Positions 18,458 through 26,418 of a stretch of DNA of 64,000 nt are shown here, one piece after another (the first letter of the stretch is position 1; every line of letters begins with the position of its first letter). The stretch comes from Chryseobacterium sp. ON_d1. GTDB lineage: Bacteria > Bacteroidota > Bacteroidia > Flavobacteriales > Weeksellaceae. Where the stretch lies: the NCBI RefSeq assembly GCF_006829085.1, contig NZ_BJTC01000007.1, positions 220,673-284,672 on the forward strand, written 5' to 3'. The position numbers and the translations under genes are program-made. The notes under the pieces were generated by a model. It made no database searches. It was not told the DNA's origin and worked only from the letters and a program-made list of their open reading frames with translations.

Positions 18458-20134
18458 TTATATTACTATTTTAATTTGATTTATCCAAACTTGCTCTCTG
18501 TCTCTGTGCTCCTTAAAAATTTGTAACATCAATTTCTTATCATATTCTATTTTCTGGTTGAAATATAGTGTCCCATTGACATACACTCTTACTCTTTTAT
18601 GTAGGTTAACCATTTCTGGTGAGATATAGATATAAAACGATTTTAGACATGAAGTTCTCACAGAGAAAGTATTATTGATATATGAGGCCTCTATTTTTCC
18701 AGATTTCCTTTTTAAATTAAAGGCTTCTTTTTTAACCTTCTCTACTGTTAAGCTATCATCTTTATTATATTTTAGCCATTCTGTTATTTTAAAATTCAAT
18801 TCTTTGTGCCAAGTCGCTTTTGATTTAAGGGTATCAAGTTTTGCATTAGATAACCAGTCTATAGAACCATATTTCTCATCATCAAATTCCCAGGAAATAT
18901 CTTTAGGAAAAGGATTTCTTGTTCGGTCTTTTATGCTTTTAAAAAGTATTTGATAAGCAGGTTCAGATTCGTCAAATTTAGGAAACCAATGAGGAAAACC
19001 AGTATACCGATATTCTTTATAATCTGCATTTATTACTTTCATAAGTTTTGTAAGATCGTCATTGGCATTGGGAGGGTAATAATAATCGTGATCAGTAGAA
19101 AAATTAATGAATAAACGGTTTTTAATATTCTCCACGAAGGTTCCGCCAGTGAAAACTTTAGGATATGTATTAAAACCATAGAAACCTGCAAACTGGGTAG
19201 ATTTTTTCATTAAGTAAGAAAATGAACCGGTAGCTCCATTAGAGTGTCCGGAAATAAAGACTTTATTGTCGTCAACATTAATTGTTTTTTTAATCTGTTT
19301 CAGCATATCAGGTATCATGAAAAAACCATCATCAGGATTCATCCAGTTATATTTTTTACTTCCTTTTGGAAAAACCGATATCACATTATTTAAATCCGCA
19401 TATTTGGTGTAAAATCTGTTCCACCCACCTAAATTTTCCTGTACCGTCTGATAATCTGACAGGACATTTACACTGACCGCACCGTGTAAAAAGAAAAGTA
19501 GAGGATATTTATTCTGAGGATTGTAATTGTAGGGTAAATGGATAAGATAAGAAGTTTGTGCAGAATCATTTACTTTAAAGGTGATGGAATAATTCTGTTG
19601 ATTTTTCGGTAAATATGGATTGTAATTTTTTATCTTTTCATACAATATTCTGCCATCCATAGCTTCATCCAAAGAATATATCTTTGCCTTGAAAAACTCA
19701 TCTTCAATTTTATGTAACTCCTTATAAAATTTTTCTTTATTCTTTATGGCGTTTTGTTTTAATACAGTCCACCTTGGGTCAGCTAGTAAATTTTTATATT
19801 CACTTTCTGCTGATTCTCCAATAATATAGCTCCAGCCCGGAATACCATCTTCATCAGTCGTCATCTTGGCCAATGGGATAAGGTATTTGAAGGCTTTATT
19901 ATAATCTTTCAACTCTGCCGCAATAACTGAAGATTTGTAAAGCCCGGTTCCATCAATACTGTCAGGATACATTCTAAAAGCTGTTTCATACATTTCCAAT
20001 GCTTTTTCGTAACCTGCTTCGTCCTTAGATTTCCACATAGTCTCCAATGCTTTTTGTGTTAATGTTGAATAGTTATCCTGTCCATTTGCAAAAAAAGCGA
20101 TTAAAATAAGGGTCAACGTTAAATAAAATTTCAT
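18458..20134 (-). CDS. Secreted alpha/beta hydrolase (esterase/depolymerase-like) with TPR-like N-terminal part
   Basis: 558 residues from the ATG at 20134, seven codons inside the longest frame; this start gives a clean signal peptide ending FFANGQ. Residues ~20-130 look like one or two TPR-type helical repeats (KALEMYETAFRMYPDS, LKDYNKAFKYLIPLAK). The catalytic part (~200-400) has the oxyanion segment LLFFLHGAVSVN and a nucleophile elbow GHSNGATGS, with a possible His in YTGFPHWFP. This resembles secreted feruloyl-esterase or polyhydroxybutyrate-depolymerase-like enzymes. The C-terminal ~150 residues are unassigned. Substrate unknown. Confidence 0.8.
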   Translation of the reverse strand: MKFYLTLTLILIAFFANGQDNYSTLTQKALETMWKSKDEAGYEKALEMYETAFRMYPDSIDGTGLYKSSVIAAELKDYNKAFKYLIPLAKMTTDEDGIPGWSYIIGESAESEYKNLLADPRWTVLKQNAIKNKEKFYKELHKIEDEFFKAKIYSLDEAMDGRILYEKIKNYNPYLPKNQQNYSITFKVNDSAQTSYLIHLPYNYNPQNKYPLLFFLHGAVSVNVLSDYQTVQENLGGWNRFYTKYADLNNVISVFPKGSKKYNWMNPDDGFFMIPDMLKQIKKTINVDDNKVFISGHSNGATGSFSYLMKKSTQFAGFYGFNTYPKVFTGGTFVENIKNRLFINFSTDHDYYYPPNANDDLTKLMKVINADYKEYRYTGFPHWFPKFDESEPAYQILFKSIKDRTRNPFPKDISWEFDDEKYGSIDWLSNAKLDTLKSKATWHKELNFKITEWLKYNKDDSLTVEKVKKEAFNLKRKSGKIEASYINNTFSVRTSCLKSFYIYISPEMVNLHKRVRVYVNGTLYFNQKIEYDKKLMLQIFKEHRDREQVWINQIKIVI

Positions 20135-20207
20135 ACCTAAAATTTGATAGAACAAAAATAGCAGTAATAGGTTTTGAAAACTTGTAAAAATGGAACATTA
20201 CACTTAT

Positions 20208-21017
20208 TCAGTGCAAATGCCAGAATATATCCTGATTTCCCAAAACAGTTCCTTTGTTGAAGAAACTTTTCGGTGAGTCAGCTGTAAAATTTTTGTAGGT
20301 CTTATTTAGATGGGATTGGTCATTGTAGTTAAATTCATATGCAAGTTCAGTAAAGTTTCTTTTAGGATTTTCAAACAGTTTATCGTTGATAGTCTTTCTA
20401 AACAAAACGATTTCGTGAAATTTCTTAACAGAAACCCCTAAATATGATTGGAAGTTTCTATTGAGATGCTGTCTACTAATTCCAATTGTACTGGAAAGAT
20501 CTGCAACAGAAAAATTCTCGCAATTATTAAATATATATAAGATTGAACGTTCTAAGATCGAATTTTCAACATAATTAAACCTTCTTAGCAATAACCTGTC
20601 GAGCGAAAGGGCTAAAGTACTAGTATCTGTGGTACAGAATATTTTTTGTATCTCAGAGTGTTCAAAAAAATCATAATTTGTAATATAATTTGCAAAATTA
20701 AGGTCTTTGTAGAACTGCTGAATTCCCCAAGGCTTAAACACAATAACAACTCTATGTACTTCTCCTCTTTGTGTTACATTAAGAACTTTCTGCCTAATTG
20801 GCGTGAATATTTGTAAAGTACTATTGGCGTTGCTGAAAATAATTTCTCCATTTTCTGACCAGATGTGAGATCTATAAAATGATATTGTATTATTGAAATG
20901 TGGAAAGCATTGAAATTCGTTGATACTATTATCAGGTTTAATATCCAAATAATAATAATCCACATATTTTTTGATCAATAGCTGTTGCGGTTTAAAAGTT
21001 TCAAAGATATCCTTCAT
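20208..21017 (-). CDS. AraC-family transcriptional regulator
   Basis: 269 residues from the ATG at 21017 (the frame opens at 21053). The N-terminal ~160 residues match the DUF6597-like sensor part of AraC regulators (FETFKPQQLLIKKYVDYYYLD, then VVIFKPWGIQQFY). The C-terminal AraC helix-turn-helix pair follows: VADLSSTIGISRQHLNRNFQSYLGVS and LAYEFNYNDQSHLNKTYKNFTADSPKSF. It lies 73 bases upstream of the esterase start on the same strand and may regulate it. Confidence 0.88.
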   Translation of the reverse strand: MKDIFETFKPQQLLIKKYVDYYYLDIKPDNSINEFQCFPHFNNTISFYRSHIWSENGEIIFSNANSTLQIFTPIRQKVLNVTQRGEVHRVVIVFKPWGIQQFYKDLNFANYITNYDFFEHSEIQKIFCTTDTSTLALSLDRLLLRRFNYVENSILERSILYIFNNCENFSVADLSSTIGISRQHLNRNFQSYLGVSVKKFHEIVLFRKTINDKLFENPKRNFTELAYEFNYNDQSHLNKTYKNFTADSPKSFFNKGTVLGNQDIFWHLH

Positions 21018-21412
21018 TCTAATAATGACGTAAATATATTGAAAAATAGACAATAATAAACTTTAGGGAAGCAAAATCACGATTAATATTCTAAAGAACA
21101 ATTATTTACCAAAGAAAATTTACGCATCTGTATTTAAATTTAACAAAACTATGTTTTAAGAATTTTTGAGGAACTAATACAAGTTTTTGGAATTATGGAT
21201 GGTTATATATTACTTTTGGTAAAGTATGGGATAATATCTGATGACTTTTTGTAATTTATACTAAAGTGCTATGATCTAACTGTCAATAGTTAAGCACAAT
21301 CGCACTTGCGAACTATTTATTTAATTCAAGCGTCATCTTACAACAAACTGCCATCAGCCGCAGTTCAATTATAGAGTTGTTTTAGATGTCGGTAGCAATA
21401 ATATTTACAAAC
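21018..21412. other. Intergenic, divergent promoter region
   Basis: 395 AT-rich bases between the leftward AraC gene and the rightward small ORF. No coding remnant or hairpin was recognised. Confidence 0.4.
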
Positions 21413-21634
21413 ATGGAGGATAATTTTCAGTACAGAATATCAAAAGCGCAAAAAGAAGATATAGCTCAAAATTTAATAGATTTTTTAGAGAAGGAGATAG
21501 AATTAAAAAATGAATCTAAAACATTTATTTCAAATTGGCTTTATACCGGCCATGATGAAAAGAGAAAAGCATTTTATGATGTTTGGGAAATCGTGCTAAA
21601 GAATTACCTTCCCACTTCAAGGCCGCCTGATTAA
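21413..21634 (+). CDS. Small hypothetical protein
   Basis: 73 residues from the ATG at 21413 (an upstream in-frame ATG at 21386 gives 82). The composition is plausible for a helical soluble protein (IAQNLIDFLEKEIELKNESKTF), but I recognise no family. Its last ~10 codons overlap, on the other strand, the breakpoint of a truncated gene fragment (21625-21758), so its C-terminus may be formed by foreign sequence. It could be a fragment. Confidence 0.4.
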   Translation: MEDNFQYRISKAQKEDIAQNLIDFLEKEIELKNESKTFISNWLYTGHDEKRKAFYDVWEIVLKNYLPTSRPPD

Positions 21635-21758
21635 AATCTGCTTCTATACCTTCCGAGAATTTATGCCTTCGGCAAAAAATCATGTAACATAATTCTTCAA
21701 ACGCGTTCGTATGATTATCATTTCTAACTCTAAAGGAATTCCAGTCTATCTTATTCAT
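21625..21758 (-). pseudogene. 5' fragment of a large restriction/NTPase-like gene
   Basis: The first ~44 codons (MNKIDWNSFRVRNDNHTNAF, then EELCYMIFCRRHKFSEGIEADFNQA) match, from memory, the start of long Bacteroidetes proteins that open with a W-x-S-F...AFE-x-LC-x-x-x-F signature and continue with a nuclease-like 'DFNQ.G.E' stretch. Similarity stops at about 21625, and the rest (30-odd codons to a stop at 21525) looks unrelated. Only the N-terminus remains, so this is a truncation scar. Family identity is moderate confidence. Confidence 0.5.
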
Positions 21759-21761
21759 CAA

Positions 21762-22072
21762 TGTATTTTATAGGGATCAGTAAACAATATTCATCGGCTA
21801 TTTGTTATTATTTGCAAATTAATTCTTTTTGACGACAATCCTTACTATTATAATATGTCCAGAAATAAGAATTTTCGTAATTTACCTAGGCGAATCAATG
21901 AACTAAGTCTAGACACATTTTTTGCGAGTTTAAATATGCTTTTGCAGGTAGGGATTCAGAAGATAGAGCTGGGCTTTAGAGTTCTTGCAGGGTGCAAGTC
22001 ATTGAAAATTTCATCTCGTGCAGAAACGAATGATTAAAACAGAAAAGCTTTTACATGCCAAGCCGATAAAAG
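21762..22072. other. Intergenic, no supported gene
   Basis: 311 bases between the gene fragment and the 3' end of the recombinase. One 60-codon plus-strand frame (21855-22037) is not convincing. Nothing else seen. Confidence 0.4.
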
Positions 22073-23311
22073 TTATACCTGAAGAAATCTTTCTTCATAC
22101 ATCCTATCAAAATAATTACTCAATTTTACCAATCTTTCCTTATCAAACGTATTGATATACTTTAAGAACATAACTTCAGTGCTATGGCCAGTTGCTTCCA
22201 TTAGTAATGGAGTAGGGATTTTTCCATAGAAGTTGGAGGCAAAACTGCGCCTTCCGATATGACTGGTTATGACCTGCCATTTCGCTATTTTCAGAAGCTT
22301 TGTCCTATGACCGATGCGTTTTCGTGCATTGATGAATTGATTAAGACCGGATAACCTGGCTATTTCTTTAATACTTTCGTTATATTTCTGTACGGATATA
22401 GAAGTGGGGAATTTATTTTCGTTCCCATTAATTATATTTTGTACAATAGGATGTAAGGGTATTGTTATTTCTTTTTGTGTTTTTTGCTGCACGAAATTCA
22501 GACATTTTTTTTTATTTATTTCTGTGAGTTTTTCAGATGAAAAATTCATGAAGTCGGATACTCTTTGTCCGGTGTAACAACTTATTAACAACCAGTTTTT
22601 TGCATCTTGAAGATGCTCGGGGACGTGTGTGTATTTTATTTTTAATATTTCGGGTTCACTTAGGGTGATAATTTCTTTGCACTGTCTTTCTCTTCGTATT
22701 TCAAGTTCTCTGACCCTTGTATGAATACCCATCCTTTCTGCAAAATTTAGAATCGTCTTTACAAAATGAATTGTTCGATAGACTGTATTTTCACTGTACT
22801 CTTCTTGCTTTCCAAAAATCAGAAAATCTTTAATAAATGTTGGGTTTACCTGATCTATAAATTGTCTTTCCGCCTTAAATCCCTCAAATTTTTGAACCAA
22901 ATTAAAGAAGACCTTGTACCTTTTATAGGTGGAATTACAAATTAGCTCTTTTCTGCTTTGTAGGTAAACATCCATATAATGGAGCAGGGTCGTTTCCGGA
23001 TAATGCGAATTTTTGCGGAGACAAATATTTTTTATCGTACTCGAAAACAGCCTTGGACTGACTACTTTATTTTTGTTTTTCCAATTTTGATAGCATTCAG
23101 TAAGTTCTACTTTTAATCGATTGATTTTATCGTTTAGATTTTTATATTTTTTTAGATATATATTTTTGGGACGCTCTTTCTTTTTGTCCCATTCCGATTC
23201 TGCTATTCTTAAGGGAGTGTAAGCAATAAAGGACTTATTGGATTCATCGGTAAATTTAAGGTTGATATTTCGTGTGGTTCCAGCATTTGAAAGAAAAAAT
23301 TGGAATGTCAT
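22073..23311 (-). CDS. Tyrosine site-specific recombinase (phage integrase family)
   Basis: 412 residues. The N-terminal ~100 residues form an arm-binding-like domain. A SAM-like core-binding domain (~105-210) contains NSTYKRYKVFFNLV and ENTVYRTIHFVKTILNFAE. The catalytic domain has the first Arg in CYTGQRVSDF, the box II triad TSHIGRRSFASN (H-x-x-R), ATGHSTEVMFLKYI with the second His, and the nucleophile Tyr. All catalytic residues are present, so it should be active. Its start is 50 bases from the left arm of a 23-bp inverted repeat pair, and an outward promoter inside the repeat pair points at this gene. It probably inverts that segment. Confidence 0.9.
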   Translation of the reverse strand: MTFQFFLSNAGTTRNINLKFTDESNKSFIAYTPLRIAESEWDKKKERPKNIYLKKYKNLNDKINRLKVELTECYQNWKNKNKVVSPRLFSSTIKNICLRKNSHYPETTLLHYMDVYLQSRKELICNSTYKRYKVFFNLVQKFEGFKAERQFIDQVNPTFIKDFLIFGKQEEYSENTVYRTIHFVKTILNFAERMGIHTRVRELEIRRERQCKEIITLSEPEILKIKYTHVPEHLQDAKNWLLISCYTGQRVSDFMNFSSEKLTEINKKKCLNFVQQKTQKEITIPLHPIVQNIINGNENKFPTSISVQKYNESIKEIARLSGLNQFINARKRIGHRTKLLKIAKWQVITSHIGRRSFASNFYGKIPTPLLMEATGHSTEVMFLKYINTFDKERLVKLSNYFDRMYEERFLQV

Positions 23312-23360
23312 TATTGATAAACTAATAGATTAATTATCAACGAAGTTAAATAAAAAAAAG

Positions 23361-23582
23361 TAGTCCTATCTAGACTACTTTTATTGGTCAAAGATAACTA
23401 AATATCTTTTAACATAAAAATATTAATCCACTGTTAGTGAAAATGATGTAAAATAAATTTTCTATAATTTTTTATATTACTGTCTGATAAGGGCTCAATA
23501 ATAATGCTGTTATGGTTGTTAATTTTATAATCATAGACATTGAATCAATGCATTAAAATTAAAAGTAGTCTAGATAGGACTA
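23361..23582. repeat. Inverted recombination sites flanking a 176-bp (probably invertible) segment
   Basis: A perfect 23-bp inverted repeat has its arms at 23361-23383 and 23560-23582. Each arm lies in a site with the architecture of a tyrosine-recombinase crossover. Left (23356-23382): 10-bp arm aaaagtagtc, 7-bp spacer ctatcta, 10-bp arm gactactttt, the two arms being perfect inverted complements. Right (23561-23587): the same left arm, spacer tagatag, and a right arm differing at positions 6-7 of the repeat arm. The spacers are asymmetric and are reverse complements of each other, so recombination would invert rather than excise the DNA between them. The tyrosine recombinase is adjacent. 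No other copy was noticed in the window. Confidence 0.85.
23389..23419 (-). promoter_or_regulatory. Outward promoter inside the invertible segment
   Basis: On the minus strand TATCTTTG (complement of 23389-23396) matches the Bacteroidetes -7 consensus TAnnTTTG exactly. 19 bases upstream, TTTT (23416-23419) stands in for the -33 TTTG. In the present orientation it reads left through the left repeat into the recombinase gene. After inversion it would read right toward the genes at 23807-25073. Confidence 0.65.
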
Positions 23583-23806
23583 TACTTGATTTTATATCCC
23601 CATAATTGTTTAAAAACTTAAGGTACATTAACTAAAAATCAGAATCATGAAAACAGCCAACAAACTTCATTTCCGATAAAAGCAGTTCATTATAAAATCC
23701 GACGTAACCAAAACTTTTCAGCCCATTACAATTTTATAAAACTGAGCATATGGGTCTGTAAACCAACTATAAATGTTTAGTAGAAATTAAAATAACAAAA
23801 TATTAG
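23583..23806. other. Leader region of the small HTH operon
   Basis: About 220 bases between the right repeat arm and the first HTH gene. A 10-codon open frame starting at the ATG at 23647 (MKTANKLHFR) is too short to call. This stretch would be the 5' leader if the invertible promoter were flipped. Confidence 0.35.
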
Positions 23807-24241
23807 ATGAAGATAGATTTTAAAGATATTCATATAGGGAATCTAATAAAAATTCTCGTTTCAGAAGCCGGTCTAAGCACAGATAGAATATGTACATACA
23901 TGAATCTCTCAGAAGAAGAGATAAAAAATACCTACCAGACAGATACTTTAGAGACCAAACTCTTATTAAAATGGTGTAAACTATTAGAATACGATTTATT
24001 TCGCTTTTATTCCCAACATCTGCTGCTTTATTCTTCTCCGAAAGGAGCTGATTACAATAAGCCGACTGAATCTGTATTACCGCAGTTTCGTAAAAACCTT
24101 TATACAAAAGAGGTTATCTTTTATATACTGGAAACAATTGAAAATAATGAGAAAACAAAAAATGAGGTAATTAAAGACTATGGGATTCCAAAATCAACAC
24201 TCAATAGATGGATTATTAAATATGGAAATAAAGCGTTCTAA
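23807..24241 (+). CDS. Small helix-turn-helix protein (transposase-like DNA-binding)
   Basis: 144 residues, no signal or TM. The N-terminal half (DIHIGNLIKILVSEAGLSTDRICTYMNLSEEEIKNTY) looks like a degenerate HTH. The C-terminal ~45 residues (VIFYILETIENNEKTKNEVIKDYGIPKSTLNRWIIKYG) form a transposase-type/HTH_29-like helix-turn-helix. I recall this as the first of a two-gene pair common in Chryseobacterium-type genomes, usually annotated as transposase or HTH domain protein. No DDE catalytic domain is present, so it is more likely a regulator. The next gene follows after 20 bases. Confidence 0.75.
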   Translation: MKIDFKDIHIGNLIKILVSEAGLSTDRICTYMNLSEEEIKNTYQTDTLETKLLLKWCKLLEYDLFRFYSQHLLLYSSPKGADYNKPTESVLPQFRKNLYTKEVIFYILETIENNEKTKNEVIKDYGIPKSTLNRWIIKYGNKAF

Positions 24242-24261
24242 TAACTTGAAAATATAAAATG

Positions 24262-24576
24262 ATGCCTGATTACAAAAAGATTTATAGTGATATTCTGAAT
24301 ACCAGGTTTGCAGAGAAAAAGAAAGATTGCGCGGGAATTTTAGGTAAAGAAGTGTTATCCCATTTGGATATTATTGAACTCAATACCATAATTTTTGGAG
24401 CTGAAGACGCTAAGAGCTGGGAGTTTGACAGAAAACATCGCTCTTATAATCAATATACCATACAGAAGATTCTTGAATATCAACATAAAAATCAACTTAG
24501 TAATAGCCAGCTTGCCCGGCACTATAAATTAAGCAGAAATTCTGTTGCTCGGTGGAAGAAAATATTTAACCTCTAG
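24262..24576 (+). CDS. Small helix-turn-helix protein, partner of the preceding gene
   Basis: 104 residues from the second of two adjacent ATGs (24259/24262). A conserved-looking N-terminus (MPDYKKIYSDIL) leads to IIELNTIIFG, and the C-terminal HTH reads TIQKILEYQHKNQLSNSQLARHYKLSRNSVARWKKIF. Same pairing and order as in other Chryseobacterium-like genomes (from memory). It probably binds DNA. The target is unknown. Confidence 0.75.
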   Translation: MPDYKKIYSDILNTRFAEKKKDCAGILGKEVLSHLDIIELNTIIFGAEDAKSWEFDRKHRSYNQYTIQKILEYQHKNQLSNSQLARHYKLSRNSVARWKKIFNL

Positions 24577-24626
24577 TTCATTAAAAGAAAATCAATAATT
24601 ATTGTATTAAGCTAAAAGAGTAAATT

Positions 24627-25073
24627 ATGATCGTTACCAATAGAGATAAAGTGATAACACAGATGAAAATTTTTCAAGGTCTTCTTATTCTTAGTTGCAA
24701 TTTGGCGGTGGCCGCTTACATACTTACATCAAATATATATGAATACTTAAGATGGCCAGGGATTACGTTTTTTATAGTTATTGGTTTGGTATGTATTGTT
24801 AAGATAACAAGATTAAAAGTATTCCACTTTGAGAATAGTGGTGTTATTTTTACTATTAAATATTATCATCCTTCAAAAAAAGGCTTAATCTTTCCGGCAG
24901 TAGAATATCCTGTCGATAAAATGAGAACTTTAAAAATTGAGAGATCTTTATTTTCTGATTTTATTATAATGGATGTTTACTTAAAGGAAAAAGAGAAGTT
25001 ATTCCGTATTAAAATGCGTGTCAATGGTATCAGTGATAGTAATTATCGAAAGATTGCCAATTCATTTTCGTAA
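24627..25073 (+). CDS. Small two-TM membrane protein of unknown function
   Basis: 148 residues. Two hydrophobic segments (about 16-34 and 43-62) are followed by a ~85-residue soluble beta-rich part (FHFENSGVIFTIKYYHPS to KIANSFS) reminiscent of a bacterial PH-like domain, though I would not assign it firmly. It lies 51 bases after the HTH pair on the same strand and could share its transcript. Confidence 0.65.
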   Translation: MIVTNRDKVITQMKIFQGLLILSCNLAVAAYILTSNIYEYLRWPGITFFIVIGLVCIVKITRLKVFHFENSGVIFTIKYYHPSKKGLIFPAVEYPVDKMRTLKIERSLFSDFIIMDVYLKEKEKLFRIKMRVNGISDSNYRKIANSFS

Positions 25074-25254
25074 CAGGCCAAATTTTGTTTTGGTTGTAAG
25101 CGATGGTTTTATAAATGTTACACATTAGAAGTTTAGTGTCTGCACCATATGAAATATTAATATGATGTATTTTCAACTTTAGATAAGGTGGAAATTGTAT
25201 TCGCATGAACTGTTTTTATTCTAAAATATTTCTTTAATCGTTAAATATATTAGC

Positions 25255-25851
25255 ATGATTACCGAAGAGCATATATTACTTCATCATGGAGCATATTATA
25301 AGAAATATCCAGCCAAAGAGATTATTTTTCAAAGTGGTGACGTTCCGCGTTTTTTTATTCAGATCCGTAGTGGAACGGTGGAGTTAAACAATTATCATGA
25401 TGATGGACGTGAGTTTACTCTAAATATTCTTTCTATGGGCGATAGTATCGGTGGATCACTATTGTTTAGCACCCAAAACTATCCGATGAATGCCATAGCA
25501 AAAACGGATTGTATCGTACTGAAATTATCCAAAAGCAAATTTTTGGAAATGGTGAAAAATAATTCGGAAATTGCCTTAAAACTTTTAGAGGACTTTTCCC
25601 ATAGCCTTTATCATAAATATACAATGCTGTTTAATAATTCTTCTATAGATCCACTAGCAAAAATAACATCCTTGCTCGATTATTATAAACGATGTGCTAA
25701 TGAAGAAAAACGTTATTGTTACCATCTGCCTCTGACCAGACAGCAAATCGCGAATCTTACGGGGCTACGCGTGGAGACAGTTATCAGAACCATAAAAAGA
25801 ATGGAAGAACTGGATCTTGTTCATTTAAAGCATCGACAAATCTATTACTGA
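25255..25851 (+). CDS. Crp/Fnr-family transcriptional regulator
   Basis: 198 residues. The cyclic-nucleotide-binding-like beta-barrel occupies 20-120 (KEIIFQSGDVPRFFIQIRSG, then MGDSIGGSLLF). A linker helix follows, then a winged HTH of Crp type (LTRQQIANLTGLRVETVIRTIKRMEEL, then HLKHRQIYY). The canonical cAMP-binding Arg is not evident and no Fe-S cysteine cluster is present, so the ligand is unknown. It stands alone, with 180 bases before and 570 after. Confidence 0.9.
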   Translation: MITEEHILLHHGAYYKKYPAKEIIFQSGDVPRFFIQIRSGTVELNNYHDDGREFTLNILSMGDSIGGSLLFSTQNYPMNAIAKTDCIVLKLSKSKFLEMVKNNSEIALKLLEDFSHSLYHKYTMLFNNSSIDPLAKITSLLDYYKRCANEEKRYCYHLPLTRQQIANLTGLRVETVIRTIKRMEELDLVHLKHRQIYY

Positions 25852-26418
25852 AAAAGATACTGATTTAGAGAAGCTCTTGCGCAAAAAAAGCGGCGCAGCA
25901 CAATCCCTAATCTTTCCATCAAGAGCTCATGCTTTACGGAAATTAGTGATGTAATTGCGGTTGGCGTGTGGATATATCGAATATGCCTTTACAAATAGCA
26001 TACGATAAATAAGCTTTCAGCAGCTCCCATTTGATCATACGATACTGAATTTTTTATCAATTATCAAAATAATTCGAGGCACAGTTGTATAGCAGTATAA
26101 TCCTGTATTGGCTTCTTTAAAGCTGATCCTTTCAGTAAAACTGCTTTTGCAAACATTTTTAATTGGACAGTACTTTGTACAAAAGGAAATAAAGATAAAA
26201 ATAGGAGGAGTGAAAGTAAATATTTTTTCATTGGCTTGGTTGATCGTTTGGTCGATTATTATTAGCTGATAAATATGTAGTTTATTTCTATAAAAGCTTA
26301 ATTTTAAGCGGTTTAATTTTCTGTAAAAGAATTGAAAATATAATAAATTAGACGTACTATCTTTAGCACAATTAATCAAAGTGTGTAACAGTCTTATACA
26401 CTAACTAAATAATATAAT
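25852..26418. other. Intergenic, no supported gene
   Basis: 567 bases. A 114-codon minus-strand frame (26035-26379) is Phe/Ile/Tyr-rich with no recognisable feature, and I do not accept it. A TATCTTTA box at 26358-26365 could be the -7 element for the downstream gene, but the nearest TTG is 23 bases upstream, longer than usual. Confidence 0.35.

Noticed and set aside
21855..22037. 60-codon plus-strand ORF before the recombinase
   Set aside because: Short, low-information sequence with no recognisable feature. It could be chance.
23361..23582. The recombinase repeats as attL/attR of an integrated element
   Set aside because: The asymmetric spacers are in inverted, not direct, orientation and only 176 bases apart, which fits inversion rather than integration or excision.
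26035..26379. 114-codon minus-strand ORF in the gap before the HExxH gene
   Set aside because: Ile/Phe/Tyr-rich translation typical of AT-rich non-coding DNA, with no family pattern and overlapping the likely promoter of the next gene.
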